Below, piece by piece: positions 25,301-37,100 of a stretch of 64,000 bases of DNA. A program made the position numbers and the translations under genes. The stretch's first letter is position 1. Every line of letters starts with the position of its first letter. The DNA is from Plasmopara viticola. Taxonomy: Eukaryota; Oomycota; Peronosporomycetes; Peronosporales; Peronosporaceae. The notes beneath the pieces are model-generated. The model ran no database searches. It saw only the letters and a program-made list of their open reading frames with translations, and was not told the origin of the DNA. The stretch lies in contig MBPM02000055.1 in assembly GCA_001695595.3 (NCBI GenBank), positions 496,001 to 560,000 on the forward strand. The letters run 5' to 3'.

Positions 25301-27895
25301 CCATACAGCGTCTCAGCGCGTCAGTGTATGTCTAGACCGATAAAAAGGACGTATCTATGGCCATACAGCGTCTCAGCGCTTCAAAAGAACGCGTGTACAC
25401 CGCGTTGTGGCTTAACTACGTCTGTGCATGTCTTGACCGGAAGAAAGGACGTATCTGTGGCCGTACAGCTTCTCAGCGCATCAAAAGAATGCTTTTACAC
25501 TGAGTTGGTGCTCGATTGCGTCTCTGCATGTCTAGACCGATAGAAAGGACGAATTTGGGGCCGTACAGCATCTCAGTGCTTCAAAGAATTCTTTTCACTG
25601 GGTTGTGGCTCTATTGTGTCTGTGCATGTCAAGACCAATAGAAAGAAGGTATCTTTGGCCATACAGCGTCTCAGCGCTTCAAAAGAATGCTTATACACTG
25701 CGTTTTGGTTAACTACAACTGTGCATATCTAGACCGATAGAAAGGACGAATCAGTAGCACTACAGCGTCTCAGCGCTTCCAAAGAATGCTCATACATTGC
25801 GTTGAGGCTGTATTGTGTTTGTGCACGTCTAGACCAATAGATAGGACGTATCTGTGGCCATAAAGCGTCTCAGCGGATCAAAAGAGTGCTTTTACACTTC
25901 GTTGGGACTTAATTGTGTTTGTGCATGTCTAGACCAATAAAAGGATGTATCAGTGGCCATAAAGCGTCTCAGCGCGTGAAAAGAATGCTTGTACACTGCG
26001 TTGTGGCTGTATTGTGCTTGTACATGTGTTGACTAATATAAAGGACGTATCTGTGGCCATACAGCGCTGAGCGATTCAAAGAATGCTTATACACTGCGTT
26101 GTGGCTCTATTGTGTCTGTGCATGTCAAGACCGATAGAAAGAACCTACCTGTGGCCATACAGCGTCTTAGCGCTTCGAACGTATGCTTATGCACTGTGTT
26201 GTGGCTCTATTGCGTCTGTGCATGTCTAGACCGATAGAAAGGACGTATCTGTAACAATTCAGCGTCTCAGCTCGTCAAAAGAATGCGTGTACACTGCGTT
26301 GTGGCTCAACTACGTCTTCATGTCTAGACCGATAGAAAGGACGTATCTGTAACCATTCAGCGTCATAGCTCGTCAAAAATATGCGTGTACACTGCGTTGT
26401 GGCTTAACTACGTCTGTGCATGTCTAGACCGATAGAAAGGACGTATCTGTGGCCATACAGCGTCTCAGCGCTTCAAAAGTAAGCATATACACTGCGTTGT
26501 GACTCTATTGCGTCTGTGCATATCTAGACCGATATAAAGGACGTATCTGTAGTCATAAAGCGTCTCAGCGCTAAAAAAGAATGCTTATACACTGCGCTGG
26601 GGGTCAATTGCGTCTATGCATGTCCAGACCGTTATAAAAGACATATCTGTGGCCATACAGCGTCTCAGATCTTTAAAAGAATGCTTGTACACTGCGTTGT
26701 GGCTTCACAACGTCTGTGCATGTCTAGACCTATAGAAAGGACATATCCGTGGCCGTCCAGCGTCTCAGCGCGTCAAAATACAGCTTATACACTGCGTTGT
26801 GGCTTGACTACGTCTTTGCATGTCTAGAATGATAGAAAGAACTTATCTGTGGTCATATAGCGTCTCAGTGCGTCAAACGAATGCGTGTACACTGCGTTGT
26901 GGCTTAACTACGTCTGTGCATGTCTAGCCCAATAAAAAAGACGTATCTGTGGCCATACAGCGTCTCAGCGCGTCAAAAGAATGGCGTGTACACCGCGTTG
27001 TGGTTCAAGTACGTCTGTGCATGTCTAGACCGATAAAAAGGACGTATCTGTGGCCGTCCAGCGTCTCAGCGCGTTAAAATAAAGCTTATACACTGCGTTG
27101 TGGCTTGACTACGTCTTTGCATGTCTAGAATGATAGAAAGAACTTATCTGTGGTCATTTAGCGTCTTAGCGCGTCAAAAGAATGCGTGTACACTGCGTTG
27201 TGGCTTAACTACGTCTGTGCATGTCTAGACCGATAGAAAGGACGTATTCGTGGCCATACATCGTCTCAGCGCGTCAAACGAATGCGTGTACTCTGCGTTG
27301 TGGCTCTTTTGCGTCTGAGCATGTCAAGACCGATATAAAGAACGTATCTTTGGTCATATCGCGTCTCAGCGCGTCAAAAGAATGCGTGTACACTACGTTG
27401 TGGCTCAACTTTGTCTGTGAATGTATAGACCGATAGAAAGAACGTTTCTGTGGCCTTACGGAGTCCAGCGCTTCAAAAGAATGCTTATACACTGCGTTGT
27501 GGCTCTATTGCGTCTGTGCATGTCTAGACCGATAGCAAGGACGTATCTGTAACCATTCAGCGTCTCAGCGCGTCAGACGAATGCGTGTACACTGTGTTAC
27601 TAGGTTGTGGCTCTATTGTGTCTGTGCATGTTTTAACCGATACAAAGTACGTATCTGTGGCCATTCAGCGTCTCAGCGCGTCAAAAGAATGCTTATACAC
27701 TGCGTTGGGGCTTTATTACGTCTGCGCATGTCTATATCAAAAGAGAAAAGATATCTGTTGCCATACAGCTTCTCAGTGCCTTAATAGAATGCGTGTACAC
27801 TGCGGTGTGGCCTTACTTCGTCTGTGCACGTCTAGATCGATACACAGGACGTATCTGTAGCCATACAGCGTCTCAGCGCTTCAAAACAATGCTTA
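22352..27895 (+). repeat. Large tandem duplication, copy 2 (5544 bp, internally deleted)
   Basis: The offset from copy 1 steps from 7150 to 7142, 7141, 6742, 6744 and finally 5544. These steps match an 8-bp loss near 23668, a 1-bp loss near 24251, loss of 399 bp (four monomers) near 26305, a 2-bp gain near 26560, and loss of 1200 bp (twelve monomers) near 26728. They sum exactly to the length difference of 1606 bp. Elsewhere only scattered substitutions are seen, for example near 23120, 23182 and 23496. Confidence 0.92.
25272..25331 (+). repeat. 60-bp truncated monomer, second copy
   Basis: Same 40-bp deletion and same flanks as the 60-bp monomer at 18131, carried over by the large duplication. 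Confidence 0.9.
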
Positions 27896-29570
27896 TACAC
27901 TGCGTTGTGGTTCTATTGCGTCTGTGCATGTCTAGACCGATAGAAAGGACGTGTCTGTGGCCATTCAGCGTCTCAGCGCGTCAAAGGAATGCTTATACTT
28001 AGCGTTGTAGCTCTATTGCGTCTGTGCATGTCTGTATCAATAGAAAAAAGGCATCTGTTGCCATACAGCTTCTCAGCGCTTTAAAAGAATGCGTGTACAC
28101 TGCATTGTGGCTTAATTACGTCTGTGCATATCTAGACCGATAGAAAGGACGTATCTGTGGTCATACAGCGTCATAGTGTATCAAAAGAATGCTTATACAC
28201 TGCGTTGTGGTTCTATTGCGTCTGTGCATGTCTAGACTGATAGAAAGGACGTATCTGTAACCATTCAGCGTCTCAGCGCGTCAAAAGAATGCTTATACTT
28301 TGCGTTGTTGCTCTTTTGCGTCTGTGCATGTCTATATCAATAGAAAAAAGGTATCTGTTGCCATACAGCTTTTCAGCGCTTTAAAAGAATGCGTGTACAC
28401 TGCGTTGTGGCTTAATTACGTCTGTGCAAGTCTATATGGAATGACAGGACGTATCTGTGGCCATACAGCGTCTCAGCGCTTCAAAACAATGCTTATACAC
28501 TGCGTTGTGGCTCTATTGCGTCTGTGCATGTCTAGACCGATAGGAAGGACGTATGTGTGGCCATACAGCGTCTCAGCGCGTCAAAAGAATGCTTGTACAC
28601 TACGTTGTGGCTCTATTGCATCTGTGCATGTCTAGACCGATAGAAAGTACGTATCTGTGGCCATACAGCGTCTCAGCGCTTCAAAAGTAAGCATATACAC
28701 TGCGTTGTGACTCTATTGCGTCTGTGCATATCTAGACCGATACAAAGGATGTATCTGGGGCCATATAGCGTCTCAGCGCGTCAAAAGAATGCGTGTGCAC
28801 TTATTGTGGCTTAACTACGTCTGTGCATGTCTAGACCGATAAAAAGGACGTATCCGTAGCCATACAGCGTCTCAGCGCGTCAAAAGAATACATGTACACT
28901 GCGTTGTGGCTCTATTGCGTCTGTGCATGTCTAGACCGATAGCAAGGACGTATCTGTAACCATTCAGCGTCTCAGCCGTCAAAAAAATGCGTGTACACTG
29001 CGTTGTGGCTTAACTACGTCTGTGCATGTCTAGACCGATAGAAAGGACGTATTCGTTGCCATACAGCGTCTTAGCGCTTCAAAAGAATGCTTATTCACTG
29101 CGCTGTGGCTCTATTGCGTCTGTGCATGTCTAGACCGATAGAAAGGACGTATCTGTGGCCATATAGCGTCTCAGCGCGCCAAAAGAATGCGTGTACACTG
29201 CGTTGTGGCTCTATTGCATCTGCGCATGTCTAGACCGATACGAAGGACGTATCTGTGGCCAGTCAGTGTCTCAGATCGTCAAAAGAATGCGTGTACACTG
29301 CGTTGTGGCTTAACTACGTCTGTGCATGTCTAGACTGATAGAAAGAACGTACCAGTGGCCATATAGCGTCTCAGCGCTCCAAAAGAATGCGTGTACACTA
29401 CGTTGTGGTTATATTGCGTCTGTGCATGTCTAGACCGATAGAAAGGACGTATCTGTGGCCATATAGCGTCTCAGCGCGTCAAAAGAATGCTTATTTACTG
29501 CGTTGTGGCTCTATTGTGTCTGTGCATGTCTAGACCAATAGCAAGGATGTATCTGTGGCCATATAGCGTC
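27896..29570 (+). repeat. Mixed forward monomers
   Basis: About 17 monomers without an evident long repeat. Two (near 28040 and 28340) carry GTCTATATCAATAG or GTCTGTATCAATAG with TGTTGCCATACAGCTT, the same subtype seen near 20.58 and 22.19 kb and, inverted, in the first kilobase. From ~28.9 kb onward monomer length locks to 100 bp. Confidence 0.9.
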
Positions 29571-32086
29571 TCATCTCGTCAAAATAATGCGTGTACATTG
29601 CGTTGTGGCTTATCTACGTCTGTGCATGTCTAGACCGATTGGAAGGACGTATCTGTGGCCATAGAGCGTCTCAGCGCGTCAAAAGAATGCGTGTACACTG
29701 CGTTGTGGCTCTATTGCGTCTGAGCATGTCCAGAACGATAGAAAGGACGTATCTGTGGCCATATAGCGTCTCAGCGCGTCAAAAGAATGCGTGTACACTG
29801 CATTGTTGCTCTCTTGCGTCTGAGCATGTCCAGAACAATAGAAAGGACGTATCTGTGGCCATATAGCGTCTCAGCGCGTCAAAAGAATGCGTGCAGACTG
29901 CGTTGTGGCTCTCTTGCGTCTGTGCATGTCTAGACCGATAGAAAGGACGTATCTGTGGCCATATAGCGTCTCAGCGCGTCAAAAGAATGCGTGTACACTG
30001 CGATGCGGCTCTCTTGCGTCTGTGCATGTCTAGACCGATTAAAGGGACATATCTGTGGCCATAGAGCGTTTCAGCGCGTCAAAAGAATGTTTATACACTG
30101 CGTTGTGCCTCTATTGCGTCTATGCATGTCTAGACCGATAGAAAGGACGTATCTGTGGCCATAGCGCGTCTCAGCGCGTCAAAAGAATGCTTGTACACTA
30201 CGTTGTGGCTCTATTGCATCTGTGCATGTCTAGACCGAAAGAAAGAACGTATCTGTGGCCATAGCGCGTATCAGCGCGTCTCAGCGCGTCAAAAGAATGC
30301 TTATACACTGCGATGTGGCTCTTTTGCGCCTGTGCATGTCGAGACCGATAGAAAGGACGTATCTGTGGCCATATAGCGTCTCATCTCGTCAAAATAATGC
30401 GTGTACATTGCGTTGTGGCTATTCTACGTCTGTGCATGTCTAGACCGATTGGAAGGACGTATCTGTGGCCATAGAGCGTCTCAGCGCGTCAAAAGAATGC
30501 GTGTACACTGCGTTGTGGCTCTATTGCGTCTGCGCATGTCCAGAACGATAGCAAGGACGTATCTGTGGCCATATAGCGTCTCAGCGCGTCAAAAGAATGC
30601 GTGTACACTGCGATGTTGCTCTCTTGCGTCTGAGCATGTCCTGAACAATAGAAAGGACGTATCTGTGGCCATATAGCGTCTCAGCGCGTCAAAAGAATGC
30701 GTGCAGACTGCGTTGTGGCTCTCTTGCGTCTGTGCATGTCTAGACCGATAGAAAGGACGTATCTGTGGCCATATAGCGTCTCATCTCGTCAAAATAATGC
30801 GTGTACATTGCGTTGTGGCTATTCTACGTCTGTGCATGTCTAGACCGATTGGAAGGACGTATCTGTGGCCATAGAGCGTCTCAGCGCGTCAAAAGAATGC
30901 GTGTACACTGCGTTGTGGCTCTATTGCGTCTGTGCATGTCCAGAACGATTGAAAGGACGTATCTGTGGCCATATAGCGTCTCAGCGCGTCAAAAGAATGC
31001 TTATACACTGCGATGTTGCTCTTTTGCGCCTGTGCATGTCGAGACCGATAGAAAGGACGTATCTGTGGCCATATAGCGTCTCAGCGCGTCAAAAGAATGC
31101 GTGCAGACTGCGTTGTGGCTCTCTTGCGTCTGTGCATGTCTAGACCGATAGAAAGGACGTATCTGTGGCCATATAGCGTCTCATCTCGTCAAAATAATGC
31201 GTGTACATTGCGTTGTGGCTATTCTACGTCTGTGCATGTCTAGACCGATTGGAAGGACGTATCTGTGGCCATAGAGCGTCTCAGCGCGTCAAAACAATGC
31301 ATGTACACTGCGTTGTGGCTCTATTTGCGTCTGAGCATGTCCAGAACGATAGAAAGGACGTATCTGTGGCCATATAGCGTCTCAGCGCGTCAAAAGAATG
31401 CGTGTACACTGCGATGTTGCTCTCTTGCGTCTGAGCATGTCCAGAACAATAGAAAGGACGTATCTGTGGCCATATAGCGTCTCAGCGCGTCAAAAGAATG
31501 CGTGCAGACTGCGTTGTGGCTCTCTTGCGCCTGTGCATGTCGAGACCGATAGAAAGGACGTATCTGTGGCCATATAGCGTCTCATCTCGTCAAAATAATG
31601 CGTGTACATTGCGTTGTGGCTATTCTACGTCTGTGCATGTCTAGACCGATTGGAAGGACGTATCTGTGGCCATAGAGCGTCTCAGCGCGTCAAAAGAATG
31701 CGTGTACACTGCGTTGTGGCTCTATTGCGTCTGTGCATGTCCAGAACGATTGAAAGGACGTATCTGTGGCCATATAGCGTCTCAGCGCGTCAAAAGAATG
31801 CTTATACACTGCGATGTTGCTCTTTTGCGCCTGTGCATGTCGAGACCGATAGAAAGGACGTATCTGTGGCCATATAGCGTCTCATCTTGTCAAAATAATG
31901 CGTGTACATTGCGTTGTGGCTATTCTACGTCTGTGCATGTCTAGACCGATTGAAAGGACGTATCTGTGGCCATAGCGCGTCTCAGCGCGTCAAAAGAATG
32001 CTTATACACTACGTTGTGGCTCTATTGCATCTGTGCATGTCTAGACCGAAAGAAAGAACGTATCTGTGGCCATAGCGCGTCTCAGC

Positions 32087-32112
32087 GCGTCAAAAGAATG
32101 CGTCAAAAGAAT
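32087..32112 (+). repeat. 13-bp tandem duplication inside a monomer
   Basis: GCGTCAAAAGAAT is present twice in a row. The same duplication is found at 32500-32525 (first repeat GCGTCAAAGGAAT) and 33713-33738, always in the monomer after a GACCGAAAGAAAG monomer. It is thus one event spread by block duplication. Confidence 0.9.
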
Positions 32113-32499
32113 GCGTATACACTGCGATGTGGCTCTTTCGCGCCTGTGCATGTCGAGACCGATAGAAAGGACGTATCTGTGGCCATATAGCGTCTCAGCG
32201 CGTCAAAAGAATGCGTGTACACTGCGATGCGGCTCTCTTGCGTCTGTGCATGTCTAGACCGATTAAAGGGACATATCTGTGGCCATAGAGCGTTTCTGCG
32301 CGTCAAAAGAATGTTTATACACTGCGTTGTGCCTCTATTGCGTCTATGCATGTCTAGACCGATAGAAAGGACGTATCTGTAGCCATAGCGCGTCTCAGCG
32401 CGTCAAAAGAATGCTTATACACTACGTTGTGGCTCTATTGCATCTGTGCATGTCTAGACCGAAAGAAAGAACGTATCTGTGGCCATAGCGCGTCTCAGC

Positions 32500-32525
32500 G
32501 CGTCAAAGGAATGCGTCAAAAGAAT
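32500..32525 (+). repeat. 13-bp tandem duplication, second occurrence
   Basis: Same duplication as at 32087, with one substitution in the first repeat (AAGG for AAAG). Confidence 0.88.
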
Positions 32526-33712
32526 GCTTATACACTGCGATGTGGCTCTTTTGCGCCTGTGCATGTCGAGACCGATGGAAAGGACGTATCTGTGGCCATA
32601 TAGCGTCTCAGCGCGTCAAAAGAATGCGTGTACACTGCGATGCGGCTCTCTTGCGTCTGTGCATGTCTAGACCGATAAAAAGGACATATCTGTGGCCATA
32701 TAGCGTCTCAGCGCGTCAAAAGAATGCGTGCAGACTGCGTTGTGGCTCTCTTGCGTCTGTGCATGTCTAGACCGATAGAAAGGACGTATCTGTGGCCATA
32801 TAGCGTCTCATCACGTCAAAATAATGCGTGTACATTGCGTTGTGGCTATTCTACGTCTGTGCATGTCTAGACCGATTGGAAGGACGTATCTGTGGCCATA
32901 GAGCGTCTCAGCGCGTCAAAAGAATGCGTGTACACTGCGTTGTGGCTCTATTGCGTCTGAGCATGTCCAGAACGATAGAAAGGACGTATCTGTGGCCATA
33001 TAGCGTCTCAGCGCGTCAAAAGAATGCGTGTACACTGCGATGTTGCTCTCTTGCGTCTGAGCATGTCCAGAACAATAGAAAGGACGTATCTGTGGCCATA
33101 TAGCGTCTCAGCGCGTCAAAAGAATGCGTGCAGACTGCGTTGTGGCTCTCTTGCGCCTGTGCATGTCGAGACCGATAGAAAGGACGTATCTGTGGCCATA
33201 TAGCGTCTCAGCGCGTCAAAAGAATGCGTGCAGACTGCGTTGTGGCTCTCTTGCGTCTGTGCATGTCTAGACCGATTGGAAGGACGTATCTGTGGCCATA
33301 GAGCGTCTCAGCGCGTCAAAAGAATGCGTGTACACTGCGTTGTGGCTCTATTGCGTCTGTGCATGTCCAGAACGATAGAAAGGACGTATCTGTGGCCATA
33401 TAGCGTCTCAGCGCGTCAAAAGAATGCTTATACACTGCGATGTTGCTCTTTTGCGCCTGTGCATGTCGAGACCGATAGAAAGGACGTATCTGTGGCCATA
33501 TAGCGTCTCATCTCGTCAAAATAATGCGTGTACATTGCGTTGTGGCTATTCTACGTCTGTGCATGTCTAGACCGATTGAAAGGACGTATCTGTGGCCATA
33601 GCGCGTCTCAGCGCGTCAAAAGAATGCTTATACACTACGTTGTGGCTCTATTGCATCTGTGCATGTCTAGACCGAAAGAAAGAACGTATCTGTGGCCATA
33701 GCGCGTCTTAGC

Positions 33713-33738
33713 GCGTCAAAAGAATGCGTCAAAAGAAT
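33713..33738 (+). repeat. 13-bp tandem duplication, third occurrence
   Basis: Same duplication as at 32087; the preceding bases read GCGCGTCTTA instead of GCGCGTCTCA. Confidence 0.88.
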
Positions 33739-34130
33739 GCTTATACACTGCGATGTGGCTCTTTCGCGCCTGTGCATGTCGAGACCGATAGAAAGGACGT
33801 ATCTGTGGCCATATAGCGTCTCAGCGCGTCAAAAGAATGCGTGTACACTGCGATGCGGCTCTCTTGCGTCTGTGCATGTCTAGACCGATTGAAAGGACAT
33901 ATCTGTGGCCATAGAGCGTCTCAGCGCGTCAAAAGAATGCGTGTACACTGCGATGCGGCTCTCTTGCGTCTGTGCATGTCTAGACCGATTAAAAGGACAT
34001 ATCTGTGGCCATAGAGCGTTTCAGCGCGTCAAAAGAATGCGTGTACACTGAGTTGTGGCTCTATTGCGTGTATGCATGTCTAGACGGATAGCAAGGACGT
34101 ATCTGTAGCCATAGCGCGTCTCAGCGCGTC

Positions 34131-37100
34131 AAAAGAATGTTTATGCACTACGTTGTGGCTCTATTGCATCTGTGCATGTCTAGACCGAAAAAAAGGACGT
34201 ATATGTGGCCATACGGCGTCTCAGAGCTTCAACAGTATACTTATACACTGCGTTGTGGCTTAATTACGTCTGCCCATGTCTAGACCGATAGAAAGGACGT
34301 ATCTGTGGCCATAGCGCGTCTCAGCGCGTCAAAAGATTGCGTGTACACTGCGTTGTGACTTAATTACGTCTGTGCATGTCTAGACCGATAGAAAGGATGT
34401 ATCTGTGGCCATATAGCGTCTCAGCGCGTCAAAATAATGCGTGTACACTGCGTTGTGGCTTTCTTGCGTCTATGCATGTCTAGACCGATAGGAAGGACGT
34501 ATCAGTGGCCATATAGCGTCTCAGCGCGTCAAAAGAATGCGCGTACACTGCGTTGTGGCTCTATTGCGTCTATGCATGTCTAGACCGATTGGAAGGACGT
34601 ATCTGTGGCCATAAAGCGTCTCAGCTCGTCAAAACAATGCGTGAACATTGCGTTGTGGCTTATCTACGTCTGTGCATGTCTAAACCGATAGAAAGGACGT
34701 ATCTGTGCCCATACAGCGTCTCAGCGCTTCAAAAGTATGCTTGTACACTGCGTTGTGGCTCTATTGCGTCTATGCATGTCTAGACCGATAGAAATAACGT
34801 ATTTATGGCCATAGCGCGTCATAGCGCGTTTAAAGAATGCTTATACATTTTGTTGCGGCTTACGTACGCCTGTGCATGTCTAGACCGATAGAAAGGACGT
34901 ATCTGTGGTCATATAGCATCTCATCGTGTCAAAAGAATGCGTGTAGACTGCGTTGTGGCTCTATTGCGCCTGTGCATGTCTAGACCGATAGAAAGGACGT
35001 ATCTGTGGCCATAGCGCGTCTCAGCGCGTCAAAAGATTGCGTGTACACTGCGTTGTGGCCTAACTACGTCTGTGCATGTCTAGTCGGATAGCAAGGACGT
35101 ATCTGTAGCCATACAGCGTCTCAGCTCGTCAAAAGAATGCGTGTACACTGCGTTGTGGCTTAACTACGTCTGTGCATGTCTAGACCGATAGAAAGGACGT
35201 ATGTGTGGCCATAGCGCGTCTCAGCTCGTCAAAAGAATGCGTGTACACTGCGTTGTGGCTTAACTACGTCTGTGCATGTCTAGACCGATAGAAAGGACGT
35301 ATCTGTGACCATACAGCGTCATAGGCGTGTCAAAAGAATGCGCGTACACTGCGTTGTGGCTCTATTGCGTGTATGCATGTCTAGACGGATAGCAAGGACG
35401 TATCTGTAGCCATTTAGCGTCTCAGCTCGTCAAAAGAATGCGTGTACACTGCGTTGTGGCTTAATTACGTCTGTGCATGTCTAGACCGATAGAAAGGACA
35501 TATGTGTGGCCATAGCGCGTCTCAGCGCGTCAAAAGATTGAGTGTGCACTGCGTTGTGGCTTAACTATGTCTAGACCGATAGAAAGGACGTATCTGTGAC
35601 CATACAGCGTCATAGGCGCGTCAAAAGAATGCGTGTACAGTGCGTAGTAGCTCTATTGCGTGTATGCATGTCTAGACGGATAGCAAGGACGCATCTGGAA
35701 CCATTCAGCGTCTCAGCTCGTCAAACGAATGCGTGTACACTGCGTTGTGGCTCTATTGCGTCTGTGCATGTCTAGACCGATAGCAAGGACGTATCTGTGG
35801 CCATATAGCGTCTCAGCTCGTCAAAAGAATGCGTGTACACTGCGTTGTGGCTCTATTGCGTCTATGCATGTCTAGACCGATAGCAAGGACGTATCTGTAG
35901 CCATTCAGCGTCTCAGCTCGTCAAAAGAATGCGTGTACACTGCGTTGTGGCTTAACTACGTCTGTGCATGTCTAGACCGATAGAAAGGACGTATGTGTGG
36001 CCATAGCGCGTCTCAGCGCGTCTCAGCGCGTCAAAAGATTGAGTGTACACTGCGTTGTGGCTTAACTACGTCTGTGCATGTCTAGACCGATAGAAAGGAC
36101 GTATCTGTGACCATACAGCGTCTCAGCGCGTCAAAAGAATGCGTGTACACTGCGTTGTGGCTCTATTGCGTGTATGCATGTCTAGACGGATAGCAAGGAC
36201 GCATCTGGAACCATTCAGCGTCTCAGCTCGTCAAACGAATGCGTGTACACTGTGTTGTGGCTCTATTGCGTCTGTGGATGTCTAGACCGATAGCAAGGAC
36301 GTATCTGTGGCCATATAGCGTCTCAGCTCGTCAAAAGAATGCGTGTACACTGCGTTGTGGCTTAACTACGTCTGTGCATGTCTAGACGGATAGCAAGGAC
36401 GTATCTGTAGCCATTCCGCGTCTCAGCTCGTCAAAAGAATGCGTGTACACTGCGTTGTGGCTTAACTACGTCTGTGCATGTCTAGACCGATAGAAAGGAC
36501 GTATGTGTGGCCATAGCGCGTCTCAGCGCGTCAAAAGATTGAGTGTACACTGCGTTGTGGCTTAACTACGTCTGTGCATGTCTAGACCGATAGAAAGGAC
36601 GTATCTGTGACCATACAGCGTCATAGGCTCGTCAAAAGAATGCGTGTACAGTGCGTTGTGGCTCTATTGCGTGTATGCATGTCTAGACGGATAGCAAGGA
36701 CGCATCTGGAACCATTCAGCGTCTCAGCTCGTCAAACGAATGCGTGTACACTGCGTTGTGGCTCTCTTGCGTCTGTGCATGTCTAGACCGATAGAAAGGA
36801 CGTATCTGTGGCCATAGCGCGTCTCAGCGCGTCAAAAGATTGCGTGTACACTGCGTTGTGGCTTAACTACGTCTGTGCATGTCTAGACCGATGAAAAGGA
36901 AGTATTTGTGACCATACAGCGTCATAGGCGCGTCAAAAGAATGCGTGTACACTGCGTTGTGGCTCTATTGCGTGTATGCATGTCTAGACGGATAGCAAGG
37001 ACGTATCTGTAGCCAATCAGCGTCTCAGCTCGTCAAAAGAATGCGTGTACACTGCGTTGTGGCTTAACTACGTCTGTGCATGTCTAGACCGATAGAAAGG

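Larger units (their letters stand above)
29571..34130 (+). repeat. Very regular 100-bp monomers with 400-bp (four-monomer) HOR
   Basis: Monomer landmarks fall every 100 bp almost without slippage. A marker monomer (CATCTCGTCAAAATAATGCG, then TTGTGGCTATTCTACG and GACCGATTGG) recurs near 30381, 30781, 31181 and 31582, that is every 400 bp, with further copies near 29571, 31881, 32811 and 33510. The other three positions of the 4-mer are drawn from a small set (GTCCAGAACGATAG, GATGTTGCTC, GCAGACTGCG, GTCGAGACC). This shuffling of near-identical monomers looks like active local exchange. Confidence 0.88.
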
